Of a stretch of 64,000 nt of DNA, positions 8,064-16,350 are shown in pieces. A program made the position numbers and the translations under genes. Origin of the DNA: Salinarimonas sp. (GTDB taxonomy: Bacteria; Pseudomonadota; Alphaproteobacteria; Rhizobiales; Beijerinckiaceae); the NCBI RefSeq assembly GCF_040111675.1, contig NZ_CP157794.1, positions 1,102,001-1,166,000 on the forward strand. Direction: 5' to 3'. Under the pieces are notes generated by a model. It ran no database searches. It was not told the DNA's origin and saw only the letters and a list, made by a program, of their open reading frames with translations. The first letter of the stretch is position 1, and every line of letters starts with the position of its first letter.

Positions 8064-9263
8064 GTGCCGAACAGACGCCTTCTCGCCTCGCCCGTCGTCT
8101 TCCTGATGACGCTCGCCTTCGTGAACTGGCTCGGCTTCGCGAGCTGGCAGGCGCTGCTCAACAACTTCGCCAAGGAGGCGGCGGGCTTCGACGGCTTCCA
8201 GATCGGCGTGCTGCAGTCGGTGCGCGAGATCCCGGGCTTCCTCGCCTTCACCGCCGCCTTCCTGTTCATGATCATGCGCGAGCAGACGCTCGCCTATCTC
8301 TCGATCCTGATGCTCGGCGTCGGCGTCGCGATGACGGGCTACCTGCCGTCTTTCTGGGGCCTGATCCTCACGACCACCATCATGTCGGTGGGCTTCCACT
8401 ATTTCGAGACGGCGAACCAGGCGCTCTCCCTCCAGCTGCTCACGAAGAAGGAAGCGCCGGGCGGCATCGGCAAGATCTACGGCGCCAACGCCGCCGCCCA
8501 GCTCGTCGCATACGGCGGCATCGCCGGCGCCTTCATGCTGATCACGCCCACCTACGAGGCGATGTTCCTCATCGCCGGCGGGGCGACGGTGGCGCTCGGC
8601 CTCCTCGCCATGGCGGGCTTCCGGCGCTTCGAGGGCGAGACGAAGCAGAACCGGGGCATCGTGCTGCGGCGGCGCTACTGGCTCTACTACGCGCTCACCT
8701 TCCTGTCCGGCGCGCGCCGGCAGATCTTCATGGCCTTCGGCGCCTTCCTGCTGGTGGAGCGCTTCGGCTACGAGGTGAGCGCGCTCGCCCAGCTGCTGTT
8801 CGTCACCTGCGCGATCAACGTCGTCGCCGCCCCGCTGCTCGGGCGCGCGATCGGGATCTTCGGCGAGCGCGCGACGATCCTCGCCGAGAACGTGGTGCTC
8901 GTCGTCGTCTTCCTCGGCTACGCCTTCACCGGCTCTGCGCTGGTGGCGGGGGCGCTGTTCGTGCTCGACGGCGTGTTCTTCACCCTCACCATCGCGCAGA
9001 AGACCTATTTCCAGAAGATCGGCGACCCCGCCGACATCGCCCCCACCGCCTCCGTCGCCTTCACCATCAACCACATCGCCGCGGTGGCGATGCCGGTGAC
9101 CTTCGGCGTGATCTGGCTCACCGACCCCTCGATCGTCTTCCTGATCGGCGCGGGGATCGCCTGCGCATCGCTGACCCTCGCCTTCCTGGTGCCGCGCCAT
9201 CCGGAGGCGGGGAGGGAGACGGTGCTGGCCCGCGCGCCGAAGCTGGCGGCGCCGGCGGAGTGA
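8064..9263 (+). CDS. Major facilitator superfamily transporter
   Basis: A 399-residue polytopic protein with roughly twelve hydrophobic helices arranged as two six-helix halves, consistent with an MFS permease in the inner membrane. I chose GTG 8064 (VPNRRLLASPVVF). ATG 8106, 14 codons later, is possible but would cut into the first helix. The open frame runs further upstream, where it overlaps the usp promoter region and does not look coding. The transported compound cannot be deduced. Its close pairing with a Usp gene and a possible operator suggest stress-linked expression, which is inference. It converges on the purine operon with a 4-bp gap. Confidence 0.85.
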   Translation: MPNRRLLASPVVFLMTLAFVNWLGFASWQALLNNFAKEAAGFDGFQIGVLQSVREIPGFLAFTAAFLFMIMREQTLAYLSILMLGVGVAMTGYLPSFWGLILTTTIMSVGFHYFETANQALSLQLLTKKEAPGGIGKIYGANAAAQLVAYGGIAGAFMLITPTYEAMFLIAGGATVALGLLAMAGFRRFEGETKQNRGIVLRRRYWLYYALTFLSGARRQIFMAFGAFLLVERFGYEVSALAQLLFVTCAINVVAAPLLGRAIGIFGERATILAENVVLVVVFLGYAFTGSALVAGALFVLDGVFFTLTIAQKTYFQKIGDPADIAPTASVAFTINHIAAVAMPVTFGVIWLTDPSIVFLIGAGIACASLTLAFLVPRHPEAGRETVLARAPKLAAPAE

Positions 9264-9267
9264 GGGT

Positions 9268-9750
9268 CTAGTACTCCACCCGATCCGGCTTCGCGAGCCA
9301 CGCCTGGAACACCGCCCGGGCCTCCTCCAGCGGCAGGTGCTCTGCGGGGAGCGCGCGCTCGCCCGGGTCCTTGGGGATCTCGGCGTAGATGAAGGCGTCG
9401 TCGAAGCCGATTGCCGCGGCGTCCGCGCGGGTGTTGGCGTAGACGATGCGGTCGACGCGGGCCCAGAAGGCGGAGGCGAGGCACATCGGGCAGGGCTCGC
9501 AGCTCGTGTAGAGCGTCGCCCCGCGAAGCGAGAAATCGCCCACCGCCTTGCAGGCGCGGCGGATGGCGGAGACCTCGGCGTGGGCGGTGGGGTCGTTCGC
9601 CGAGGTGACCTCGTTCCAGCCCTCGGCCAGGATCTCCCCGTCGCGCACGATCACCGCGCCGAAGGGCCCGCCCTCGCCCTTCTCCATGTGCGCGCGCGAA
9701 AGCGCCACGGCGCGGGCGAGGAAACGGCGGTCGGCGTCGCGGTCGGTCAT
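9268..9750 (-). CDS. Nucleoside deaminase, probable guanine deaminase
   Basis: A 160-residue cytidine-deaminase-fold enzyme. Its zinc site is intact: HAE with H57 and catalytic E59, and PCPMC with C87 and C90. The single-domain form and the FGAVIVRDGEI start fit the GuaD/TadA (COG0590) group. It is the last gene of the xdhABC operon, overlapping the xdhC stop as ATGA. This makes guanine deaminase (guanine to xanthine, the substrate of XdhAB) much more likely than tRNA adenosine deaminase. The tail ending in VEY resembles bacterial GuaD, where the C terminus closes the active site; I infer this by family resemblance. Confidence 0.88.
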   Translation of the reverse strand: MTDRDADRRFLARAVALSRAHMEKGEGGPFGAVIVRDGEILAEGWNEVTSANDPTAHAEVSAIRRACKAVGDFSLRGATLYTSCEPCPMCLASAFWARVDRIVYANTRADAAAIGFDDAFIYAEIPKDPGERALPAEHLPLEEARAVFQAWLAKPDRVEY

Positions 9751-10826
9751 GATGCGGAAGGTCCTGCAACGGGCATTGGAGGCGCGGCCGCGAGCGCGCG
9801 CTCGCGGGCCTGGAGGAGCTGGGCCGCGGTGGCGGCGGCGATGATGGCGGGGTCCTTGTCCCCGATGCCGGGGAGCCCGATCGGGCAGACGAGATCGTTT
9901 ATGCGCGCCTCGTCGAGGCCCACCTCGCGGAAGCGCTTCTCGAAGCGCGCGCGCTTCGTCGCCGAGCCGATCAGCCCGACATGGGGGAGGTCCGCCCGCG
10001 CCAGCGCCCCGGCGGTGAGCGCCAGGTCGAGCGGGTGGGAATGGGTCATCACCAGCACGAAGGCGCCGGGCGGGGCCTGCGCGATCTCGAGCCCGGGCTC
10101 GTCGGTGTGCACCGCCGTCGCGTTCGCGGGGACGTGGGCCGGGAAGGCGTCTGCGCGCCCGTCGATCCAGCGTACGCGGAAGGGCAGGGGTGCGAGGGCG
10201 AGGACGAGCGCGCGCCCGACATGGCCCGCGCCGAAGAGCAGGAGCGGGGTGGGGCGGGGAGCGGTCTCCTCGAGCCAGGTCAGAGCGTCGCCAAGGGTCT
10301 CGATACCTCCCCGCAGGGGAGGTCGGCGGCCCGCAGGGCCGACGGGTGGGGGCGAATGATGCCGCCCCTCGTCCCCTCCGGTCCGCGCTTCGCGCGGCCC
10401 ACCTCCCCTGCGGGGAGATGTCGGCGCCCGCGCCACCCGCCCGTCCTCGTCCATCCGCGCGGCGAGGGGCACCCCCTCCGCCGCGGCCTCGGCCATCGTC
10501 CGCAGGTCGGCGAGGTCCCGCGCGTCGAAGGTCTCGACCGTCACGATCGCGCGCCCGCCGCAGCATTGGCCGAGATCGGGCCCCAGCTGCATGTCGAGCC
10601 GCCGCAGCCTCCCGCGGCCTTCGGCGAGCGCCGCGCGGGCCTCCGCCAGCGCGCGCCATTCCAGCTCGCCGCCGCCGATCGTGCCGTGGAACGCGCCGTC
10701 CGGCCGCACCGCCATGGCCGCGCCCGCCTCGCGCGGGGCGGAGCCCTGCACGGACGCGACGCGCACGAGCGCCGCCGCTCCGTGGGCGGCGACGAGATCG
10801 GCGAGGCGGGCATAGGCGCTCGTCAC
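9747..10826 (-). CDS. xdhC: Xanthine dehydrogenase accessory protein XdhC, carrying an in-frame repeat insertion
   Basis: XdhC binds molybdenum cofactor, aids its sulfuration and delivers it to XdhB. The N-terminal XdhC_CoxI domain includes VQGSAPREAGAAM and QCCGGR. The C-terminal Rossmann domain starts at LLFGAGHVG, about residue 197. GTG 10826 overlaps the xdhB stop as GTGA. The 359-residue protein is longer than usual because about 40 Arg/Gly/Pro-rich residues (about 135-175) are inserted between the two domains. This stretch is the translation of a palindromic repeat element (10304-10424). It lies at the domain linker, so the protein may still work. Confidence 0.9.
   Translation of the reverse strand: MTSAYARLADLVAAHGAAALVRVASVQGSAPREAGAAMAVRPDGAFHGTIGGGELEWRALAEARAALAEGRGRLRRLDMQLGPDLGQCCGGRAIVTVETFDARDLADLRTMAEAAAEGVPLAARMDEDGRVARAPTSPRRGGGPREARTGGDEGRHHSPPPVGPAGRRPPLRGGIETLGDALTWLEETAPRPTPLLLFGAGHVGRALVLALAPLPFRVRWIDGRADAFPAHVPANATAVHTDEPGLEIAQAPPGAFVLVMTHSHPLDLALTAGALARADLPHVGLIGSATKRARFEKRFREVGLDEARINDLVCPIGLPGIGDKDPAIIAAATAAQLLQARERALAAAPPMPVAGPSAS
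10304..10424. repeat. Palindromic repeat element inserted in xdhC
   Basis: An element of about 120 bp bounded by inverted copies of a CCTCCCCGCAGGGGAGG-like palindrome (about 10306-10322 and 10401-10417). Between them lie smaller inverted repeats, such as GGTCGGCGGCCC/GGGCCGAC and CGCGCTTCGCGCG. The same modules occur in the same order in the intergenic copy at about 55388-55447. It is open in the xdhC reading frame throughout and so is translated rather than disrupting the gene. Confidence 0.75.
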
Positions 10827-13180
10827 CCGATGGCTCTCGGCGGCAGCGGATTGCCGCGCAGCGCCTCGCAGGCGCGCAGAACCGCCTCCGGCGTCGCCGG
10901 CGCGTCGAGCGGCACGGCCCCGCCGGGAGCGAGCGCGTGCACCGCGTCGGCGAGCGCGCAGAACACGCTGTTCGCCAGCATGATCGGCGGCTCGCCCACC
11001 GCCTTCGAGCGGTAGATCGTCTCCTCGCGGTTGGCGTTGGGGAAGAGCGCGACGCGGAAATCCTCCGGCACGTCGGAGGCGACGGGGATCTTGTAGGTGG
11101 AGGGCGCATGCGTGCGCAGCCGGCCGCTCTCGGCGTCGTAGACCAGCTCCTCCGTCGTCAGCCAGCCCATGCCCTGCACGAAGCCGCCCTCGATCTGGCC
11201 GATGTCGATCGCCGGGTTGATGGACTTGCCGACGTCGTGGAGGATGTCGACGCGCGTGACCTTGTATTCGCCGGTCAGCGTGTCGACGAGCACCTCCGAG
11301 CAGGCCGCGCCGAAGGCGAAATAGAGGAACGGCCGGCCCGTCGCGTTCGCCCGGTCCCAGGAGATGGTCGGCGTCTTGTAGAAGCCCGCCTCCGAGAGGT
11401 GGACGCGGTGCATCACGCAATCGCGCGCCAGCTCGCCGAAGGTCAGGCTCTCGTTGCCGGCGAACACCCGGTCGTCGCGGAACGACACCTCCTCGGCCGG
11501 CACGCCGAAGCGCTCCGCCGCCCGCGCCGCCATGCGCGCCTTGATCTTCCCCGCGGCGATCTTCGCCGCCATGCCGTTGAGGTCGGTGCCCGAGGAGGCG
11601 GCGGTCGGCGCGGTGTTGGGCACCTTGCCCGTCGAGGTGGCGGTGATGCGCACCCGCTCGATGGCGATGCCGAACTCCTCCGCCACCACCTGGGCGATCT
11701 TCTGGTAGAGCCCCTGGCCCATCTCGGTGCCGCCGTGGTTCAGGTGGACCGAGCCGTCCTGGTAGACGTGGACGAGCGCGCCCGCCTGGTTCAGGTGCAT
11801 CAAGGTGAAGGAGATGCCGAACTTCACCGGCGTGAGGCTGATGCCCTTCTTGAGGATCTTCGAGCGGCCGTTGAAGGCGGCGATGCCGGCGCGCCGCGTG
11901 CGGTATTCGCTCGTGCGCTCCAGCGTCTCGACGAGCGCGCGCAGCGTGTCGGTCTCCTCCACCGTCTGCCCGTAGGGCGTGACGTTCCCGCCGGCGCGGT
12001 AGAGGTTGGCGTAGCGCACGTCGAGCGGATCGCGGCCGGTGGCCCAGGCGATGCGGTCCATCACGTGCTCGATCATCAGCATGCCCTGCGGGCCGCCGAA
12101 GCCGCGGAAGGCGGTGTTCGAGACGGTGTTGGTGAGGAGCCGGCGCGTATCGATGCGCACCGCCGGGAGATAGTACGAGTTGTCCGAGTGGAACATCGTG
12201 CGGTCGACGACGCCCTGGGACAGGTCCGCCGAGTAGCCGCAGCGGGCGTTGTGCGTGACCGCGAGGCCCGCGATCACGCCCTCGCCGTCGAAGCCGACGC
12301 GGAAGTCGCAGCGGAAATCGTGGCGCTTGCCGGTCAGCGCGAAATCGTCGTCGCGGTCGAGCCGCACCTTGCAGGGGCGCTTCGTCAGATGCGCGCCCAG
12401 CGCCGCGATGGCGGCCCATTGCGTCGCTTGGCTCTCCTTGCCGCCGAAGCCGCCGCCCATGCGCCGCACCTCGCAGGTGACGAACGCGTCCGGGATGCCG
12501 AGCACCCGGGCGATCACGTGCTGCACCTCGGTCGGGTGCTGGGTCGAGGAGAGGACGTGGATGTCCCCCTCCTCGCCGGGCGTGGCGAGCGCGGCCTGGC
12601 CCTCGAGATAGAAGTGCTCCTGGCCGCCGATGCGGACGCTGCCGTCCAGCCGGTGCGGCGCGCCGGCGAGCGCCGGCTCCACCTCGCCGCGGCCGAAGCC
12701 GTAATCCGGCAGCACCGTCTCCTCGCGGTCGAGCGCGTCCTCGATCGTGACGCTCGGGCGCTCCTCGTCGATGGCGACGACGGCCTCGTGCGCCGCCCGG
12801 CGCGCCGCGTCGCGGGTCTCGGCCAAGACGGCGAAGAGCGCCTGGCCGTGGAAGGACACGCGATCCTCCGCGAACATCGGGTCGTCGCCGGCGGCCGGAG
12901 AGACGTCGTTCTCGCCGGGCACGTCGGCGGCGGTCAGCACGCGCACGACGCCGGGATGCGCGCGCACGGCGGAGAGGTCGAGCGAGCGGATCGTCCCGCG
13001 CGCCTTCGGCGACATCCCGATCGCGACGTGGAGCGTGCCCTGCGGCTCGCGGACGTCGTCGATGTAGTCCGCCGCGCCCTGGACGTGACGGCGCGCCGAA
13101 TCGTGCGGCAGCGGCTTGCGCACGTGGCGCAGCGGCTCGGAATCGGGGCCGGAATCGTCGAACTGGTGGCGAATATTCAT
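10823..13180 (-). CDS. xdhB: Xanthine dehydrogenase molybdopterin-binding subunit
   Basis: The large catalytic subunit (785 residues) that hydroxylates hypoxanthine and xanthine at the molybdenum centre. Visible landmarks are the MGGGFGGKE molybdopterin loop, AFRGFGGPQG with the substrate-orienting arginine, GGTEMGQG, GKSINPAIDIGQIEGG and the catalytic glutamate in KAVGEPP near the C terminus. The sequence fits the two-subunit XdhAB type of Rhodobacter and relatives, which form cytoplasmic heterotetramers. It starts 35 bp after xdhA and overlaps xdhC by four bases (GTGA), so it is in a tight operon. All key motifs are intact. Confidence 0.96.
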   Translation of the reverse strand: MNIRHQFDDSGPDSEPLRHVRKPLPHDSARRHVQGAADYIDDVREPQGTLHVAIGMSPKARGTIRSLDLSAVRAHPGVVRVLTAADVPGENDVSPAAGDDPMFAEDRVSFHGQALFAVLAETRDAARRAAHEAVVAIDEERPSVTIEDALDREETVLPDYGFGRGEVEPALAGAPHRLDGSVRIGGQEHFYLEGQAALATPGEEGDIHVLSSTQHPTEVQHVIARVLGIPDAFVTCEVRRMGGGFGGKESQATQWAAIAALGAHLTKRPCKVRLDRDDDFALTGKRHDFRCDFRVGFDGEGVIAGLAVTHNARCGYSADLSQGVVDRTMFHSDNSYYLPAVRIDTRRLLTNTVSNTAFRGFGGPQGMLMIEHVMDRIAWATGRDPLDVRYANLYRAGGNVTPYGQTVEETDTLRALVETLERTSEYRTRRAGIAAFNGRSKILKKGISLTPVKFGISFTLMHLNQAGALVHVYQDGSVHLNHGGTEMGQGLYQKIAQVVAEEFGIAIERVRITATSTGKVPNTAPTAASSGTDLNGMAAKIAAGKIKARMAARAAERFGVPAEEVSFRDDRVFAGNESLTFGELARDCVMHRVHLSEAGFYKTPTISWDRANATGRPFLYFAFGAACSEVLVDTLTGEYKVTRVDILHDVGKSINPAIDIGQIEGGFVQGMGWLTTEELVYDAESGRLRTHAPSTYKIPVASDVPEDFRVALFPNANREETIYRSKAVGEPPIMLANSVFCALADAVHALAPGGAVPLDAPATPEAVLRACEALRGNPLPPRAIG

Positions 13181-13215
13181 GCTCTCTCTACTCTCGACGA
13201 TCTACGCGGGGTCTG

Positions 13216-14688
13216 TCATTCGGCGGCGGCGAGGCCGACGCGGGGCGCGACGCGGGTATCGCCCTCGCCCGCGGCCTCCGCCAGCGCCTTGAAGAGCAGG
13301 TTTCGGGCCACCAGCGCCCGGTACTCCGCCGAGGCGCGATGATCCGACATCGGCCGGTAGTCCCGCGCCAACGCGTCGAGGGCGGGCGCCCAGGCGAGCT
13401 CGTCGTCGAGGTCGAGCCCGACGAGCGCCGTCTCGGTGAGCGGCGCGCGCGCGGGCGTCCCGGCCATGCCGCCGAAGGCGATGCGCGCCGCGGCGATGCG
13501 CCGGCCGTCGAGCCGGAAGCGGAAGGCGCCCATCACGGCCGAGATGTCCTCGTCGAAGCGCTTCGTCACCTTGTAGCAGCGGAAGAGGTCGTGCTTGCGC
13601 AGCTTGTCGATCTCGACGGCGCGCACGTACTCGCCGGGCTCCCGGTCCTGCTTGCGGTAGGCGAGGAAGAAGTCCTCGAGCGGCAGCGTGCGCGCGCGCC
13701 CGGCGCCCGCGAGATGCAGCGTCGCGCCGAGCGCGATCAGCGCCGGCGGCAGGTCGCCGATGGGCGAGCCGTTGGCGATGTTGCCGCCGACCGTCCCCGA
13801 GGCGCGCACCTGCACCGAGCCGAAGCGCCGCATCAGCTCGCCGAGATCCGGGTCGATGGCCGCGAGCGCCTCGTTCGCGTCCGCGTGCGAGACCATGGCG
13901 CCGAGGGTCAGCGTCTCCGGCGTCGCGCGCACCTCGCGCAGGCTCTCGACGCGCCCGAGCCAGACGATCTTCTCGATCTCCATCAGGGCCTTGGTGATCC
14001 ACAGCCCGACATCCGTGGCGCCGGCGAGGATCGTCGCGTCGGGATGGCGGGCGAGCAGCGCCGCGAGGCTCTCCTCGGAGGCCGGGGCGGCGAAGAAGCG
14101 GCCCTCGTCGCCCACGAACAGGTCCGCCTTCTCCCGCTCGAGCTCCGCCAGCGCGCGGGCGGCCGCTTCCCGATGCGTCTCGAAGCGCCGGTCCTTCGGC
14201 GCCGCGCAGGCGTCGAGGGCGGCGTCGACGATCGGGCGGTAGCCCGTGCAGCGGCACAGGTTCCCCGCGAGCGCGTCGTTCACCGCCTCGCGCGCCACCG
14301 GCCGCGCGCCCTCCTCGTAGAGCGTGAACAGGCTCATCACGATGCCCGGCGTGCAGAAGCCGCATTGCGAGCCGTGATGCGCCACCATCGCCTCCTGGAC
14401 CGGGTGCAGCGCCCCGTCGGCCGCGATGTCCTCCACGGCGACGACGTCCGCCCCGTCGCACTGGCCGATGAGCAGGATGCAGGCATTCACCGGCTCGTAG
14501 ACGACGCGCCCGTCGACCAGCCGCCCGAGCGCCACGGTGCAGGCCCCGCAATCGCCCTCCGCGCAGCCCTCCTTCGTGCCGGTCCGCCGCTCGGAGAGCC
14601 GCAGCCAGTCGAGCAGCGTCGTGCGCGGATGCGCGCCGCGGATCTCGCGGACCTGGCCGTTCCTGGTGAACCGGATCGCGTCCCTCAT
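13216..14688 (-). CDS. xdhA: Xanthine dehydrogenase FeS/FAD subunit
   Basis: The electron-transfer subunit: two [2Fe-2S] clusters pass electrons from XdhB to FAD and NAD+. Cluster cysteines are clear in CAEGDCGAC and in CGFCTPG...CRCTGYRP. The FAD-binding domain shows ILAGATDVG and TVGGNIANGSP. I start at ATG 14688 (MRDAIRFTRNG), where the ferredoxin-like domain begins, giving 490 residues. An upstream in-frame ATG at 14730 would add 14 residues unlike the family. It is the first gene of xdhA-xdhB-xdhC-deaminase. The upstream region is shared with a divergent HicA-like/HTH pair. Confidence 0.95.
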   Translation of the reverse strand: MRDAIRFTRNGQVREIRGAHPRTTLLDWLRLSERRTGTKEGCAEGDCGACTVALGRLVDGRVVYEPVNACILLIGQCDGADVVAVEDIAADGALHPVQEAMVAHHGSQCGFCTPGIVMSLFTLYEEGARPVAREAVNDALAGNLCRCTGYRPIVDAALDACAAPKDRRFETHREAAARALAELEREKADLFVGDEGRFFAAPASEESLAALLARHPDATILAGATDVGLWITKALMEIEKIVWLGRVESLREVRATPETLTLGAMVSHADANEALAAIDPDLGELMRRFGSVQVRASGTVGGNIANGSPIGDLPPALIALGATLHLAGAGRARTLPLEDFFLAYRKQDREPGEYVRAVEIDKLRKHDLFRCYKVTKRFDEDISAVMGAFRFRLDGRRIAAARIAFGGMAGTPARAPLTETALVGLDLDDELAWAPALDALARDYRPMSDHRASAEYRALVARNLLFKALAEAAGEGDTRVAPRVGLAAAE

Positions 14689-14782
14689 GCGTGCTTGTGC
14701 TCCGTAGCCGACCGGACTTGCCATGCGCACAGGATAACGAACCGCGCGGCGAAGGGAACGGGGTGCGACGATGGAGGAGAGA

Positions 14783-14798
14783 GTTGTCGGTTGACAAC
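14783..14798. promoter_or_regulatory. Inverted repeat overlapping a TTGACA box, candidate TA operator
   Basis: GTTGTC-GGTT-GACAAC is a perfect 6-bp inverted repeat with a 4-bp spacer. Its right arm contains TTGACA (14791-14796), an ideal -35 hexamer pointing at the HicA-like gene about 45 bp downstream. No convincing -10 is seen. Autoregulatory palindromes over the promoter are usual in toxin-antitoxin operons, so this is a plausible site for the HTH partner. Confidence 0.35.
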
Positions 14799-14839
14799 CA
14801 GCGGCTCCTCAGGCGATGGTCACCCTCGCGAGGACGTCG

Positions 14840-15106
14840 ATGAGCCGCAGGCGACACCCCGACAAGGAGATCGAGGCCGCACCGCGATACGCGGAAGCGA
14901 ATGGCTGGCGCGTTCAGCTGGGCGGCAGCCATGCTTGGGGCAGGATCTACTGCCCTTTCGACCACGAGGATTGCCGGTGCGGCGAATTCTGCATCGCCAG
15001 CGTATGGAGCACGCCGCGTAACCCGGCGGCGCACGCACGCCAGATCCGACGCGTAATCGATGGCTGTGTACGGCGGGGCGCCGACGAGGAGGAATCCGAT
15101 GAGTGA
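14840..15106 (+). CDS. HicA-like small protein, putative toxin-type partner of the downstream HTH gene
   Basis: An 88-residue basic protein. The run KEIEAAPRYAEANGW, then RVQLGGSH, then WGRIYCP resembles HicA mRNA-interferase toxins: helix, strand, G-[ST]-H catalytic loop, strand of the double-stranded-RNA-binding-like fold. Unlike ordinary HicA it has a cysteine-rich insert (CPFDHEDCRCGEFC) that could bind a metal, followed by STPRNPAAHARQIRR as a possible second helix. A proline inside helix 1 is odd. I prefer ATG 14840 (MSRRRHPDKE); ATG 14816 is an alternative. It overlaps the HTH gene by eight bases (ATGAGTGA). The toxin role is inference; an RNA-binding or regulatory role is possible. 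Confidence 0.6.
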   Translation: MSRRRHPDKEIEAAPRYAEANGWRVQLGGSHAWGRIYCPFDHEDCRCGEFCIASVWSTPRNPAAHARQIRRVIDGCVRRGADEEESDE

Positions 15107-15635
15107 CGTCGCCAGGGAATTCGGCTTCACGCTGAACTATCGCATTCCGGTCGGTGCGGACGCCGATGGGCTGGTCGAGCGCCTCGGCGAGGCGGGGTGC
15201 ACGGACGCCCTCGTCGGGACCGGGACGCCCGGCCGCCTCGCTCTCGCGTTCGCCCGGCAGGCGCCGAGCGCGGTCGAGGCCGTCCGGACGGCGCTGGCGG
15301 ACGTGAAGCGCGCCATCCCGGACGCCGTCCTCGTGGAGGCGCAGCCGGATCTCGTCGGGCTGAGCGATGTCGCGGAGATGCTGGGCATGTCCCGGCAGAA
15401 CGTGCGCAAGCTCATGCTCGCCCATCGGGACTTCCCGCTTCCCGTACACGAGGGCGCCTCCTCGCTCTGGCATCTCAGCGACGTGCTGGCCTGGTTCGAG
15501 CGAAGGCGGGGCGACGCGTCGACCCACGCCGAGCTGCGCGAGGTCTCCGCGGCGACGCTGGAGGTGAATCTCGCCGCACAGGCTCGGCGCTACCCGCTGC
15601 GACCGGCGGCGGATCTCGAGCGTCTCGTCGGCTGA
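15099..15635 (+). CDS. HTH DNA-binding protein, putative antitoxin/regulator
   Basis: A 178-residue protein with two parts. The N-terminal half (about residues 1-85, FTLNYRIPVGADADGLVERL...) looks like an alpha/beta ferredoxin-like or partner-binding domain. The second half holds a MerR/excisionase-like helix-turn-helix, LSDVAEMLGMSRQNVRKLM, followed by a SLWHLSDVLAWF segment typical of HTH_17 proteins that read a DNA site through a wing. It starts inside the upstream HicA-like gene, so the two are translationally coupled, as in toxin-antitoxin or two-gene regulatory modules. The function is inferred from arrangement only. Confidence 0.65.
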   Translation: MSDVAREFGFTLNYRIPVGADADGLVERLGEAGCTDALVGTGTPGRLALAFARQAPSAVEAVRTALADVKRAIPDAVLVEAQPDLVGLSDVAEMLGMSRQNVRKLMLAHRDFPLPVHEGASSLWHLSDVLAWFERRRGDASTHAELREVSAATLEVNLAAQARRYPLRPAADLERLVG

Positions 15636-15795
15636 CCGCCGGAGTGCGCCGCGGCGGGCGCGACGGCTCCGCCGCGGCGAAAAATCCGCCCCTCGCCCTT
15701 GCGCTCCACCTCCGGAATTGCCACAACCCCCCTCCTAACCCGAAAGCGACACGACAGCTGGCTGGGTTCATCTGCTGGTCTTGGAGGGGTACGGG

Positions 15796-16350
15796 ATGCT
15801 GAAAGACGCCCGCCTCGCCGAATTGGGGATGAACTTCACCCTGCATGACGCAGGCGTTCAAACCAAAGAGGTGAGCACCGATCGGAATTCCGCCGCGGAG
15901 CGGGGCAAGATCGACAACCAATCGATCGCTGCGGCGGTTGCAACCGAGCCGGAAGCGACCCGGCACGACGAGAGCCTCGACCATTTCGTCGAGAAGGACG
16001 GCCTGCGTTTCGCGGGCACGCACCTGATCGTGGATCTGTGGGAGGCCTCGCGTCTCGACGATCTGCCGGCGGTGGAGGACGCGCTGCGGCGCGCCACCGA
16101 GGCCGCGGGGGCGACGCTGCTCAACATCGACCTCCACCATTTCACGCCCAACGGCGGGATCTCGGGGGTCGCGGTGCTGGCGGAGAGCCACATCTCCATC
16201 CACACCTGGCCCGAGCGCGCCTACGCCGCGATCGACATCTTCATGTGCGGCGACGCGCGCCCGCACGAGGCGATCAAGGTGCTGCGCGAGGCGTTCGCGC
16301 CGGCGCAGATCCAGCTCGCGGAGCACAAGCGCGGGATGGTCTCGTGCTGA
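15796..16350 (+). CDS. speD: S-adenosylmethionine decarboxylase proenzyme
   Basis: Makes decarboxylated SAM, the aminopropyl donor for spermidine. The proenzyme self-cleaves to form a pyruvoyl group. The processing site is E130-S131 in AESHISIHTWPE, and the catalytic Cys lies in FMCGD. It belongs to the short bacterial class, but with an N-terminal extension of about 55 residues before the conserved GLRFAGTHLIVDLW. I use ATG 15796 because a GGAGGGG Shine-Dalgarno sits about six bases ahead of it. The longer frame starting at TTG 15781 would overlap that site. speE follows with a 7-base overlap. Confidence 0.94.
   Translation: MLKDARLAELGMNFTLHDAGVQTKEVSTDRNSAAERGKIDNQSIAAAVATEPEATRHDESLDHFVEKDGLRFAGTHLIVDLWEASRLDDLPAVEDALRRATEAAGATLLNIDLHHFTPNGGISGVAVLAESHISIHTWPERAYAAIDIFMCGDARPHEAIKVLREAFAPAQIQLAEHKRGMVSC

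Noticed and set aside
10190..13342. A 1050-residue plus-strand open frame across xdhC and xdhB
   Set aside because: The minus-strand frames hold every XdhB and XdhC motif in order. The plus frame is low-complexity and arises from high GC at third codon positions.
15640..15795. Riboswitch or leader RNA ahead of speD
   Set aside because: The 155-bp leader has no SAM-II, SAM-V or speF-like core that I can recognise, only a strong ribosome site just before ATG 15796.
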